From the NCBI RefSeq assembly GCF_034366625.1, contig NZ_JAXMIH010000011.1:62001-126000 (forward strand): DNA of 64,000 bases, in the 5' to 3' direction. Made by a program: the position numbers and the translations under genes. The DNA comes from Prosthecobacter sp. Its GTDB lineage: Bacteria; Verrucomicrobiota; Verrucomicrobiia; Verrucomicrobiales; Verrucomicrobiaceae. Under the pieces are notes generated by a model. The model did not search any database. It had not been told where the DNA came from and saw nothing but the letters and a program-made list of their open reading frames with translations. Within the stretch, counting starts at the first letter, position 1; the number at the start of each line of letters is the position of its first letter. This document shows, in pieces, positions 34,537-43,110 of this stretch.

Positions 34537-36309
34537 ATGCTGCCCCTTATAGACCAAATTCTTGCAGATTCCGGCTGCGCCGATCTTCCTGCCGTGCGGC
34601 AGGCGGTGGAGGAGGCTTGCTTCAATCAGACGTCGTTCGTCGATGCCGTGCTGGATTGCGAAGGCGTGCGTGAACGTGATTTTCTGACGGCTCTCGCGAA
34701 GACTCTCGGCTTGCCATGGTGGGAGCCGAAGGATGAAGACCTGCCGGCCGAGCAAGGGATGCGCCGCATGCTTCCCGCTGAGATCGCGCTGCGTCATCGT
34801 TTGTTGCCGATTTTCACCGAGGAAACTCAAAGTGACGACGGCACCGAACCTGACCGCACGCTGCACATCGCCACGTTTGATCCTTTGAGCCTCATTGCGC
34901 ATCAACGCGTGGCCGCCAGCCTCGCGATGCCGGTCGTCTGGCATGTCGGCCAGCGCACGCGCATCGTTGAGGGCCTGCAAAAGCTCTACGGGCTCGGTGC
35001 CGACACATTTGAGAAGATTCTGCGTGGTCGGGCCGACTGGGGCGCGGAAGATTTGCGTGATGAAGTCACCGTGCTCGATGAACCCGAGGACGAAGAAGCT
35101 TCCGTCGTGCGCTTCGTGAATCAAATCATCCGCCGCGGCCTCGAACAACGAGCCACCGACATTCACGTTGAGCCTCAGCAGGATCGCCTGCGCATTCGCT
35201 ACCGGATTGATGGCCGTCTCGAAGAACTGCCCGTGCCGGAGAACATCAAATCGCTGCAAGCCTCCGTGATCGCCCGCCTCAAGATCATGGCGCGGCTCGA
35301 CATCGCCGAAAAGCGTCTGCCACAAGACGGTCGCATCAATCTCGAACTCGATGGTCTCGCCATCGACGTGCGTGTTGCCACGATTCCGTCCGTCGAAGGC
35401 GAAAGCATCAGCCTGCGTCTCCTCTCGCAGCAGCAGGTCACGGTGAACCGCCTTGGCCTCACCGACAACATCCGACCTGTCGTCGATGAACTGCTCAAGC
35501 TGCCCAACGGCATCATTCTCATCACCGGACCCACCGGCAGCGGAAAATCGACCACGCTTTACGCCTTCCTCACCGATCTCAATCAAACACACCGTCGCAT
35601 CGTCACCATCGAAGATCCGGTCGAATACAAGATGCCAGGCATCGTGCAGATCGCCGTGAAGCCCGAGATCGGCCTCACTTTCGGTGCTGGTCTGCGCAGC
35701 ATTCTGCGTGGCGATCCAAACGTCGTCATGATCGGAGAAATGCGCGACCTCGAAACCACCGAGATCGCCGTGCGCGCCGCACTCACCGGCCACTTGGTAT
35801 TCAGCACGCTGCACACCAATGACGCCATCGGCGGCATCACGCGCCTCATCGACATGGGCGTCGAGCCCTTCCTTGTCTCCAGCGCCGTTCGTGCGTTCTT
35901 CGCGCAGAGGCTGGTGCGCAAGCTCTGCCCGCTGTGCAAAGTGCCCACGCAGGTGGAGGAGAGCTACTTAAAGTCCATCGGCTTCCCCTCGCATCTGCCC
36001 GGCAAAATCATGCGCGCCGTCGGCTGCGAAGCCTGCCGCAGCAGCGGCTTTCAGGGGCGTCTCTCCATTTACGAAGTCTGCCTCGTTACCCACGCCTTGC
36101 AGCATCTCATCAACAGCCGCGCACATCCTGCTGAGTTTCACAAGCAGGCCATCAAAGACGGTTACATCCCGATGCGCGGCTACGGCTTCCAGAAAGTGCT
36201 CAGCGGTGAAACCACCATCGAAGAAGTGCTTTCCGTCACCGCCGCTTCGGATCGCCAGCACAATCCGCAAACCACCACCATCGCCGCTCCCACTCGCCTG
36301 GCCGCTTAA
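34537..36309 (+). CDS. gspE: type II secretion / pseudopilus assembly ATPase (GspE)
   Basis: The 590-aa ATPase powers pseudopilus assembly. It has an N-terminal MshEN-like domain (1-140), Walker A GPTGSGKSTT near 330, Asp box, Walker B VVMIGEMRDLETTEIAVRAA near 397, LVFSTLHTND, and the tetracysteine zinc site CPLC (near 464) and CEAC (near 497). ATG 34537 is preferred to an in-frame GTG at 34510. PilB is an alternative, but the downstream gspF-to-M gene order argues for a type II secretion-like machine. Confidence 0.92.
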   Translation: MLPLIDQILADSGCADLPAVRQAVEEACFNQTSFVDAVLDCEGVRERDFLTALAKTLGLPWWEPKDEDLPAEQGMRRMLPAEIALRHRLLPIFTEETQSDDGTEPDRTLHIATFDPLSLIAHQRVAASLAMPVVWHVGQRTRIVEGLQKLYGLGADTFEKILRGRADWGAEDLRDEVTVLDEPEDEEASVVRFVNQIIRRGLEQRATDIHVEPQQDRLRIRYRIDGRLEELPVPENIKSLQASVIARLKIMARLDIAEKRLPQDGRINLELDGLAIDVRVATIPSVEGESISLRLLSQQQVTVNRLGLTDNIRPVVDELLKLPNGIILITGPTGSGKSTTLYAFLTDLNQTHRRIVTIEDPVEYKMPGIVQIAVKPEIGLTFGAGLRSILRGDPNVVMIGEMRDLETTEIAVRAALTGHLVFSTLHTNDAIGGITRLIDMGVEPFLVSSAVRAFFAQRLVRKLCPLCKVPTQVEESYLKSIGFPSHLPGKIMRAVGCEACRSSGFQGRLSIYEVCLVTHALQHLINSRAHPAEFHKQAIKDGYIPMRGYGFQKVLSGETTIEEVLSVTAASDRQHNPQTTTIAAPTRLAA

Positions 36310-36312
36310 GCA

Positions 36313-36345
36313 TTCGTCATTCGACATTCTGATTTCGTCATTCTC
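36313..36345. repeat. TTCGTCATTC-type dispersed repeat between gspE and gspF
   Basis: The 39-base gap holds ATTCGTCATTCG and TTTCGTCATTC, the same unit seen as inverted arms at 38064-38159 and 57159-57240. Here only one orientation is present, so it looks like half an element. Confidence 0.6.
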
Positions 36346-36348
36346 CCC

Positions 36349-37587
36349 ATGCCCACCTTCGTTTATAGCGCTCAAGGCCCCGCCGGTCTCATTACCGGCG
36401 AACTCGCCGCGTCGGATCGCAGCGAGGCCTTTGCACTGTTGGGCAAAAAGAAAATCCAGCCCATCAAGCTCGAAGCTGCTGGTGAAACCAAGTCAGCCGC
36501 AAAAACAAAACAAGCGGCTGCGACCACCGAAACAATCACCGGTCCCATCAAGCTCAAGCTCGCGCAGGTCGTCCTGTTCATCGAAGAACTCGCCGATCTC
36601 GTCGGCGCTGGCATCCAGCTTGAGCCCGCGCTCGCGACGATGGAGCGGCGTCGTGAACTCTCCGGCATCAAAACGCTCGCCAGCGTCCTGCGTGGCAAAG
36701 TGCGCGATGGCATGGCTTTCTCCAAGGCCGTCGCCGCCACCAGTCCTAGTTTCGGCAAACTCTTCTGTGCTCTCGTTTCCGCAGGTGAGGCCAGTGGCTC
36801 GCTCAGCACCATTTTGAAGCGCCAGGCGCAATACATGCGCTCTTTGCAGGCTCTGAAGTCCAAGGTTCTTTCCGCGTTGCTCTACCCCGCTTTTCTTGTC
36901 GTCGCGGCGGTTTCGGTCACGCTGCTGTTCGTTGTCTATCTCATCCCGAAGCTCACCGAGATGCTCGATTCCACTGGTGGATCGCTGCCGCTCACCGCGC
37001 AGATCATCCTGAAGATCAGCGATACCTTCAAAGCCACTTGGTGGATGGTCATTCTCGGTGGCATCGTCGCTTTCATTCTCGGCAAGGCATGGCTTGCCCG
37101 TCCCGAGTCCGCCATCCCGTGGGCGCGTTTCAAACTGCGCATCCCGCTCTTCGGCGGCATCTTCCGCGCCCGCTTCTACGTCCAGTTTCTTGAAACGATG
37201 GCCAACCTGCTCGGCAACGGCCTCACCATGGTGCAGGCCATGCAGCTCACGCATCAGGCCATCGACAATCCTTATCTACGCCAGGAGTTTGAAAGCGTCA
37301 TGCGCAACGTCGGCGAGGGCGTGGCACTCTCCCGTGCGCTCGACCGCTGCGCGCAGTTTCCGCCGCTGCTCATCGACATGGTCAACATCGGCGAGCAGAC
37401 CGGCGACATGTCTGCCGCGCTCACCCGCGCCGCCGAGCGCTTCGACCGCGAACTCAGCAAAAAGATCGACACCCTCGCCGCACTCATCCAGCCCCTCATC
37501 GTCTGCCTCATGGCCGGCATGGTCGGCATCATGGCCTACCTCATGATGACCACCATCTTCCAGACCATCTCCAGCATGAACAAGTGA
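36349..37587 (+). CDS. gspF: type II secretion inner-membrane platform protein (GspF)
   Basis: The 412-aa protein starts MPTFVYSAQGPAGLITGEL and has two T2SSF domains (about 75-200 and 275-400), each ending in membrane helices (FLVVAAVSVTLLFVVYLIPKL near 185; MAGMVGIMAYLMMTTIF at the C-terminus), plus a third helix near 235. It is the platform that GspE acts on. An Ala/Lys/Thr-rich linker of about 20 residues separates the N-terminus from the first domain. Confidence 0.92.
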   Translation: MPTFVYSAQGPAGLITGELAASDRSEAFALLGKKKIQPIKLEAAGETKSAAKTKQAAATTETITGPIKLKLAQVVLFIEELADLVGAGIQLEPALATMERRRELSGIKTLASVLRGKVRDGMAFSKAVAATSPSFGKLFCALVSAGEASGSLSTILKRQAQYMRSLQALKSKVLSALLYPAFLVVAAVSVTLLFVVYLIPKLTEMLDSTGGSLPLTAQIILKISDTFKATWWMVILGGIVAFILGKAWLARPESAIPWARFKLRIPLFGGIFRARFYVQFLETMANLLGNGLTMVQAMQLTHQAIDNPYLRQEFESVMRNVGEGVALSRALDRCAQFPPLLIDMVNIGEQTGDMSAALTRAAERFDRELSKKIDTLAALIQPLIVCLMAGMVGIMAYLMMTTIFQTISSMNK

Positions 37588-37606
37588 CTCAACCCACCCA
37601 CATCCC

Positions 37607-38044
37607 ATGAAACACACCAGAACCCAACAACGCCATTCGTCTTCCGGCTTCACCCTCGTCGAAATGGTCCTCGTCCTCGGCATCGTCGCCCTCCTCGTCG
37701 GCGCGGGCATCGTCTCGCTCACCGGCGTGCTCGATTCCGGCAAAAAAACCCGCGTCAAAGGCGACCTCACCACGCTCACCTCCGCGCTGCGCAGCTACGA
37801 GACCGACAACATGTTCCTGCCCACCACCGAGCAGGGGATCTCGGCGCTCCTTGAAAAACCCGGTTCGCGTCCTGCCCCGCAGAACTGGACCCCCAAGCTC
37901 AAGAAGAATATTCTCGATCCCTGGGGCAACCCCTACCACTACCGCCGTCCCGGCACCAAAGACAAAGGCGGCTTCGATGTCTATTCCGCCGGTCCCGATG
38001 GACTCGCCGACAATGGCGATGACATCGGCAACTGGGATCTGTGA
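37607..38044 (+). CDS. gspG: major pseudopilin GspG
   Basis: The 145-aa pseudopilin has leader MKHTRTQQRHSSSG cleaved before FTLVEMVLVLGIVALL (Glu5 of the mature protein), then the GspG C-terminal pattern: GNPYHYRRPG, and SAGPDGLADNGDDIGNWDL with the calcium-binding acidic loop. It is the main subunit of the pseudopilus. Start ATG 37607, 19 bases after gspF. Confidence 0.93.
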   Translation: MKHTRTQQRHSSSGFTLVEMVLVLGIVALLVGAGIVSLTGVLDSGKKTRVKGDLTTLTSALRSYETDNMFLPTTEQGISALLEKPGSRPAPQNWTPKLKKNILDPWGNPYHYRRPGTKDKGGFDVYSAGPDGLADNGDDIGNWDL

Positions 38045-38063
38045 CCGACGATGCCGAAATGAA

Positions 38064-38159
38064 GAATGACGAATTCTGAATGACGAACTGCCAATCCATC
38101 AAGAATCCACCGCAAGCCTCGCTGACTCCACAGCGCGGCTTTGCCGTCATTCGTCATTC
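38064..38159. repeat. GAATGACGAA / TTCGTCATTC inverted repeat overlapping a pseudopilin leader
   Basis: GAATGACGAA occurs at 38064-38073 and 38078-38087; its exact reverse complement TTCGTCATTC is at 38150-38159. The start codon of the next pseudopilin (38080) lies inside the second left arm, and the right arm encodes residues just before its cleavage site. The same unit occurs at 36313-36345 and 57159-57240. Confidence 0.8.
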
Positions 38160-38580
38160 CGCTTTCACGCTGATCGAACTCTGCCTCGCCATGACGATCA
38201 CCATTCTTGTCATTGGTGTGGCAGTGTTGAGCATTTCCGGAGTGCGTGCCGAGGACAAGCTTCGTCGTGCAGCCGCGATCATCGAGACCACGGCGCGTCA
38301 AAATCTGCTTCGCGCGCTCAATAGCCAGCAAACGGTGCGCATGGAACTTTCCAGTGGGGCCTTCGGCGTCAGCGAAGAATTCAGTGGCATGTTGCAGGTG
38401 CGTCGTGTTGGAGAAATTGCGTTCCGTGCTCCAAAACGCGGTGAATCTTGGGAGTTCAGCCCCACGGGCATCTGCGAACCCATTGAAGTCCGTCTCAGTG
38501 GAGAGGCGGGTCAGATCGAGATCGGCTTCGATCCGCTCACCGCATGCGCGAAACGCAAAAGCATTCAGGTCAAAGGATGA
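38080..38580 (+). CDS. gspH: minor pseudopilin, GspH-like
   Basis: The 166-aa protein has a prepilin signature RHSAFTLIELCLAMTITILVIGVAVLSI after a 28-residue leader. The residue before the cleavage Phe is Ala, not the usual Gly. The beta-rich remainder and position after gspG suggest GspH. The whole leader is encoded by a dispersed repeat element (38064-38159), whose left arm supplies the start codon. An internal alternative start is not apparent. Confidence 0.8.
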   Translation: MTNCQSIKNPPQASLTPQRGFAVIRHSAFTLIELCLAMTITILVIGVAVLSISGVRAEDKLRRAAAIIETTARQNLLRALNSQQTVRMELSSGAFGVSEEFSGMLQVRRVGEIAFRAPKRGESWEFSPTGICEPIEVRLSGEAGQIEIGFDPLTACAKRKSIQVKG

Positions 38581-38990
38581 AACACACCCGCACAGCATCG
38601 AACGCGTCTGGTTTCGCCCTTCTCGAAATCATCCTCGCCCTTGCGCTCTTCTCGCTCGTCGCAGTCGGCATGACGCGTGCGGTGGAAGCCATCGCCAAGA
38701 CCTCCACTTCGGCCCGTCAGGAGGCCCAGGTGCTCCGCGTGCTTGAGTCCGTGCTCGCCGAAGTCGCGCACCAGCCTGAGTTCAAGGCCACCAGCTTCAA
38801 TTTTCCTCCCACGGGTGATGGCATTGATGCCAGCGCCACGATTGAGAAGGTCAAACTCATCACCAAGGACAAGGTCGAGCTCGACCACATGTTTCGCATC
38901 CGCGCCGAAGCATGGATCACCGACGGGCGCACGCGGCGCATGAAACGCAGCTTGGAAACCTATGTGTATTCGCCCAACAGCCCGATTTGA
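38577..38990 (+). CDS. gspI: minor pseudopilin, GspI-like
   Basis: The 137-aa protein has leader MKHTRTASNASG followed by FALLEIILALALFSLVAVGM, the prepilin cleavage motif with Gly at -1. Its ATG overlaps the stop of the gspH-like gene (38577-38580). The leader begins like that of GspG (MKHTRT). Short size and position fit GspI, which tips the pseudopilus with GspJ and GspK. Confidence 0.82.
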   Translation: MKHTRTASNASGFALLEIILALALFSLVAVGMTRAVEAIAKTSTSARQEAQVLRVLESVLAEVAHQPEFKATSFNFPPTGDGIDASATIEKVKLITKDKVELDHMFRIRAEAWITDGRTRRMKRSLETYVYSPNSPI

Positions 38991-38991
38991 C

Positions 38992-39705
38992 GTGAAACAG
39001 CCTGCCAGGCTGTTCCGCAAGCAGGCTGGCAGCCTGCATCACGCCGCGTTCACCCTGCTCGAAGTCATCCTCGCGATGGCGCTCGTCTCACTGGTGCTCG
39101 GAGGAGTCTATGGCATCGCCAATGGCGTCATGTCACTCGGCAAGTCGATGAACAACGCCCGCGTGGCCGAGACGCGCATCAGCAACTTCGTCACGCAGTG
39201 GCGTGATTATCTCGAAACCATGCCTCCTGGCATCCAGCTCACGGCGGGAGCCGAAAAAGTCGCACGTGGCGCCTCCGGCAACCTGTTCATCCTCGGCGGC
39301 AAAATGCCATTCACCTGGAATCGTGCGCTCAAGCTCGCCGACGCCGTCGAATTCGGCCTCGTGCGCAACAAGGACTCCAAAGACCTCAGCCTCGTTGTCC
39401 GACATCTCAAACTCTCCGAGAAGGCCGGCACGCCGGACCAGCTCGACACCATCGCTGAACTGCCGATTCTCGACGGCCTCAAGCAGATGCAGTGGCAGTT
39501 CTATGAACCCGAGGAGAAAAAATGGTTCACGAGCTGGGATCCCAAGAAGCGTCCGCAGCCGCCGCTCTTCATGAAGCTGAAGTTCGCCTTCACCACCGAT
39601 CCCCGCGAGCACGAATACACCTTCTGGATCGCGAATGATCTTTCCCAAGTCACCGCGCCTCAGGTTCCGCCTCCCTCCGCTCCCGCAACACCTCCACGCA
39701 TCTAA
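38992..39705 (+). CDS. gspJ: minor pseudopilin, GspJ-like
   Basis: The 237-aa protein has HHAAFTLLEVILAMALVSLVLGGVYGI, a prepilin motif with Ala at -1. I chose GTG 38992, one base after the previous stop; an in-frame ATG at 38962 would overlap the gspI-like gene by 29 bases. The leader codons (QPARLFRKQAGSLHH) are part of a palindromic repeat at 38998-39036. The beta-rich remainder and position fit GspJ. Confidence 0.8.
   Translation: MKQPARLFRKQAGSLHHAAFTLLEVILAMALVSLVLGGVYGIANGVMSLGKSMNNARVAETRISNFVTQWRDYLETMPPGIQLTAGAEKVARGASGNLFILGGKMPFTWNRALKLADAVEFGLVRNKDSKDLSLVVRHLKLSEKAGTPDQLDTIAELPILDGLKQMQWQFYEPEEKKWFTSWDPKKRPQPPLFMKLKFAFTTDPREHEYTFWIANDLSQVTAPQVPPPSAPATPPRI
38998..39036. repeat. 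double palindrome CAGCCTG-N-CAGGCTG inside a pseudopilin leader
   Basis: Two 15-base palindromes lie nine bases apart: CAGCCTG-C-CAGGCTG (38998-39012) and CAGGCTG-G-CAGCCTG (39022-39036). They encode part of the GspJ-like leader. The arms of the two units also pair with each other imperfectly. Confidence 0.75.
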
Positions 39706-39717
39706 TTGGATTCATTC

Positions 39718-40656
39718 ATGTTTCACCTTCGTCCCAGAACCTTCAACAACCACGGCTCCGCGCTCATCGCGGTGTTCTGGATGATTGCGGTGCTGGGCAT
39801 GGTCATGTTTGCGGGTGCCAAAGCCCTTCAGGCCGACACGGAGTTCACGCGCATGATGCGCGGACGCATCTTTGCCAAGCGCTATGCGGAGATGGGCATT
39901 GAGGTGGCCCGTCATCCGGCGATTCAGCAGGATGATCCGCTGCTGCACTTCACGTCGGGCGATGGCGGCGGATACAACGTGACGCTCGTCTCCGAAGAGG
40001 CCCGGCTGAACATCAATCATCTCATCCAAACGGGCGACAAGGTGCTGCTGCGCCGTTTGTTCACCCGCTGGGGCTTCAAGCCGGAGTTTGTCGCCGCTTT
40101 GTGCGATGCGCTGAAGGACTGGGCCGATGCGGATGAGAACGTCAGCCTCAACGGCGCTGAGAAGCGCGAGTATGAGAAGATGGGTTTCGAAGGCATGCCG
40201 TTCAATCGTCCCTTCAAGGAGGTCGAGGAGATGCTGCACGTGCGCGGCATGGAAATCGTCAACGCTGAGCGGCCTGACTGGCGCGAGTGGTTCACCATCT
40301 TTGGTGATGGCCGCGTGGACATCAATGACGCCCGCCCCGAACTCATCTCCCTGCTGGCCGATGTGCCGATGGAGCGTGTGCAGCCGCTGCTCACCTTCCG
40401 CGCCGGACGCGATGGCGCGTTGCGCACGCAGGATGATCAGCGTCTCGCCAGCGTGCCGCAGGTGGCGCAGATGCTCGGTGTGTTTCATCCGCAGATCGTC
40501 GCGCAACTGACGCAATGGATTCAATTCGCCGGACCGATCCGCCGCATCGAGAGCGTCGGCTCGCTCGGACCGCTGCAACGCAAACTCATCCTCATCACGC
40601 AAGGTGGCCAGGCCATCTGGCGCGGTGAGATTCCCGCCCATGGCAAAGACACGTAA
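39718..40656 (+). CDS. gspK: GspK-like pseudopilus tip protein
   Basis: The 312-aa protein has an N-terminal hydrophobic segment (GSALIAVFWMIAVLGMVMFAGAKAL) resembling GspK, without a clear cleavage glycine at the usual distance, then a region with LNINHLIQTG, LCDALKDWADADENVS and GRVDINDARPELISLLADVP, the SAM-like GspK pattern. Large size for a pseudopilin is typical of GspK. ATG 39718 is preferred to an in-frame TTG at 39706. Confidence 0.82.
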   Translation: MFHLRPRTFNNHGSALIAVFWMIAVLGMVMFAGAKALQADTEFTRMMRGRIFAKRYAEMGIEVARHPAIQQDDPLLHFTSGDGGGYNVTLVSEEARLNINHLIQTGDKVLLRRLFTRWGFKPEFVAALCDALKDWADADENVSLNGAEKREYEKMGFEGMPFNRPFKEVEEMLHVRGMEIVNAERPDWREWFTIFGDGRVDINDARPELISLLADVPMERVQPLLTFRAGRDGALRTQDDQRLASVPQVAQMLGVFHPQIVAQLTQWIQFAGPIRRIESVGSLGPLQRKLILITQGGQAIWRGEIPAHGKDT

Positions 40657-41857
40657 ACCACCCTGCGAGCTTCTGCTCCCTTCGACGCACACCTGGCAGA
40701 GCTGGGCGGGTGCGGAGGGCGCGTCGTGCCAGTTCAGCGGTGAACAGACCGCTGAGGGAGCCGTTTTCGGCAAAGACGCGCAGCGTCGCGTGCTGGCGCT
40801 GCCTGCCACTCATTTCTGGGTGCTGCCCGCCTGGCTCAAAGGCCAGCCGGAGCACCTTCGCAGCATGGCGCTGCTGCATCTCGAGCGCATGGGCATCAAA
40901 GCTGACGACGATGAGGCCAGTGTGCAGGTGCGCAACATCCAGGGCAAGGAGGGCGCGTATCTCACGCGCATCCTCGCGCTGAAGGACCAGCCCGTGCCGC
41001 TGCGGGACTCCACACGCCTGCCGGACGAGGTGACGCTGCATGCGCTGTGTTATCCGTTGGTGCAAAACAGCATCACGATCTTCCGCGAGCTCGAGCGTCT
41101 CGTGGTCGCCATCACCAGTGGCGCGCAGCTTATCTACTGCACACCGCTTTCCGCCAACAAGCTCGATGGCAATGCGCTCGCCGAATTGAACAACATCTGT
41201 CTTCAGCTTGGCTTCCAGGGCGTGCTCGGCCGTCTCGAAAGCATCGTGCTGTGGATTGATGAGGGCGACATCACGCAAATCCAGCGCGTCACCGGTTTGA
41301 CGGCCTACCGTTGCGACATGCCCGCGCCGACGATGCCGGCGCGCGGTTCCAGCCTGCTCATGCCGCAGGACGTGATCGCCGCCCGTCAAAGCCAGTCACG
41401 TCGGGCAAAGACACGCTTCATGGCGCTCACCGTCGGTGCGGTGATCGCCGCTGCGATTGCACTCGTCGCCACGCTCACCTCGCTCGCCTTGCAGGAGCGC
41501 AACATGCTGCGTGAGAAAGTCGCTGAACTCACGCCACGCTCTTCACGTGTGATGGATCACAAGAAGGCCTGGCAGGAGGCCGCGCCTGCGGTCGATCCCA
41601 CGACATGGCCGCAGCAGATGCTGCTGCACTGCATGGAGCCGGAGTCGTCGAAGGAAGCCTCCATCACGCATTGGGAATGGACACCGGACCGCCTGAGCAT
41701 CCGTGGCCGCATGCCGAATGCCTCGCTTGCCTTGCAATACACCAAGGAAGCCTCCGAGATCGAGGCGCTTGGCGTCTTCGGCTGGGAAATCCCCGCGCCG
41801 GTCATCGCCAGCGACAACAGCGCCACCTTTGAAATGAAAGGAGCCCGCGGCGAATGA
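40640..41857 (+). CDS. GspL/PilM-N-like cytoplasmic-membrane protein
   Basis: The 405-aa protein has a cytoplasmic domain of about 255 residues without obvious actin-fold motifs, one membrane helix near 268-295 (FMALTVGAVIAAAIALVATLTSLAL), then a coiled segment and a small periplasmic domain. This matches GspL, which links GspE to GspM. The start overlaps the gspK-like gene by 17 bases. Sequence similarity is weak, so the call rests on topology and gene order. Confidence 0.65.
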   Translation: MAKTRKPPCELLLPSTHTWQSWAGAEGASCQFSGEQTAEGAVFGKDAQRRVLALPATHFWVLPAWLKGQPEHLRSMALLHLERMGIKADDDEASVQVRNIQGKEGAYLTRILALKDQPVPLRDSTRLPDEVTLHALCYPLVQNSITIFRELERLVVAITSGAQLIYCTPLSANKLDGNALAELNNICLQLGFQGVLGRLESIVLWIDEGDITQIQRVTGLTAYRCDMPAPTMPARGSSLLMPQDVIAARQSQSRRAKTRFMALTVGAVIAAAIALVATLTSLALQERNMLREKVAELTPRSSRVMDHKKAWQEAAPAVDPTTWPQQMLLHCMEPESSKEASITHWEWTPDRLSIRGRMPNASLALQYTKEASEIEALGVFGWEIPAPVIASDNSATFEMKGARGE

Positions 41858-42435
41858 AGAAGAGCGAAAAAGTGCTGCTCGGCGTCTTTGCCTTCCTGTT
41901 CCTCGCTCTCGTGGGCGGCGGCGGGCTCACGTTTGCGTTCAAGAATTACATGGCCATCCGCGAGGAGAACGAATCGCTGCGTGATCGTCTCGCGGACATG
42001 AACCTTGCTGTCTCGCAAGGCGCGGACTGGGCCGACAAATACGGCTGGCTCGAAGAAACCGTGCCCGGCTTCACCAGCCGTCAGGAAGCCTCCGCCAAGC
42101 TGCTCGAAGCCATCACCGGCGAGGCCGAAAAACTCGGACTCAGCATCGGCGGCAAGGAATTCCTCGAAGAGGCGAGAGCTCTCGGTCCTGACGGCCTGCC
42201 GCTGGATGAAAACCTTGGCTACTTCGACCAGGCCGCCGTGAAAATCACACTCACCGGCGTGCCGGAGAAGGCCTTCTTTGCGTGGTTGCATGCCTTGCAG
42301 CAGCCGAAGTCCTTCCTCGGCATCACCCGCCTTCAGATCAATCCCTCCGGCACGAACAAGACGGTGAACTGCGAGGTCGAGTTCACGCAGTTCTACCGCG
42401 AGAAAACCGTGCCCAAGGTCACCAAGACGAACTAA
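41854..42435 (+). CDS. GspM/PilO-like membrane protein
   Basis: The 193-aa protein has a short N-terminus, one membrane helix (VLLGVFAFLFLALVGGGGLTFAF), a coiled coil (MAIREENESLRDRLADM) and a small periplasmic domain. This is the GspM/PilO plan: it dimerises with GspL. ATG overlaps the previous stop by four bases. Assigned by topology and order, not motif. Confidence 0.65.
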   Translation: MKKSEKVLLGVFAFLFLALVGGGGLTFAFKNYMAIREENESLRDRLADMNLAVSQGADWADKYGWLEETVPGFTSRQEASAKLLEAITGEAEKLGLSIGGKEFLEEARALGPDGLPLDENLGYFDQAAVKITLTGVPEKAFFAWLHALQQPKSFLGITRLQINPSGTNKTVNCEVEFTQFYREKTVPKVTKTN

Positions 42436-42437
42436 TC

Positions 42438-43070
42438 ATGAATGTTCCTCGTTCCCAGTTCCTCGTTCTTGGTTGGTTGCTGTTTAGCAACACGGACACC
42501 TTCGCCCAGGAGGCGAAGAAAGACGCCGCGCCCATGCCGTTTCCGAAGCTGGAGCACTTCGCGGCGTTGTGGGAGCGCTCCATCTTCACCACCAAGGATC
42601 TGCCCTCGCCGGATGCGCCCGCCGGGCCGAACTTTGCCGACAATCTGAGCCTCTCCGGCATCTATGAGATCGACGGCGGTGTCGTCGCCGTGCTGGTGGA
42701 TCGTACCACCTCGCAGGTGATGGAGGCGCGCATCGGCTCCGAGAATGAAATGGGCATCAAGATTCGCAAAGTCACCCCCGGTGAGACGGTGGACAAGACC
42801 CGCATCCAATTGCAGAAGGGCGACCAGGCCGGCTGGGTCAGCTTCGCCGATCCTTCCGCCTCACAGCCCGCCGAGGTGATCCAGCGCGCGGTGATTCCCA
42901 CGCAGGCTCCCGGCAAGGCCGCTTCCACAGCAGCAGCCCCCAATCCCATCCTGCCGCAACGCCGGACGCTGAACACCGCTCCCGCTCTGCCGAACAATCC
43001 CCTCCTGCCACCGCCTTCCATGCCGATTCCCACCACTCCCGTGAACGACGTGCCGCTGCCGCCGCCGTGA
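42438..43070 (+). CDS. GspC-like or other periplasmic component of the secretion operon
   Basis: The 210-aa protein has an N-terminal hydrophobic/signal segment (FLVLGWLLFSNTDTFAQE), a beta-rich domain about 30-155 (LSLSGIYEIDGGVVAVLVDRTTSQVMEARIG, KIRKVTPGETVDKTRIQL) like the homology region of GspC/PilP, and a Pro-rich tail. It follows the previous gene by 2 bases and ends the operon. The first codons come from a GTTCCTCGTTC direct repeat at 42444-42468. Confidence 0.6.
   Translation: MNVPRSQFLVLGWLLFSNTDTFAQEAKKDAAPMPFPKLEHFAALWERSIFTTKDLPSPDAPAGPNFADNLSLSGIYEIDGGVVAVLVDRTTSQVMEARIGSENEMGIKIRKVTPGETVDKTRIQLQKGDQAGWVSFADPSASQPAEVIQRAVIPTQAPGKAASTAAAPNPILPQRRTLNTAPALPNNPLLPPPSMPIPTTPVNDVPLPPP
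42444..42468. repeat. GTTCCTCGTTC direct repeat at a gene start
   Basis: GTTCCTCGTTC occurs at 42444-42454 and 42458-42468, encoding VPRSQFLVL of the GspC-like protein. The same kind of 11-mer is expected among dispersed intergenic repeats, but no second locus is seen in this window. Confidence 0.6.
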
Positions 43071-43110
43071 GGTTGTGGAAGGGGACTTTGATTCCAAGTC
43101 ACAAGGGGAT

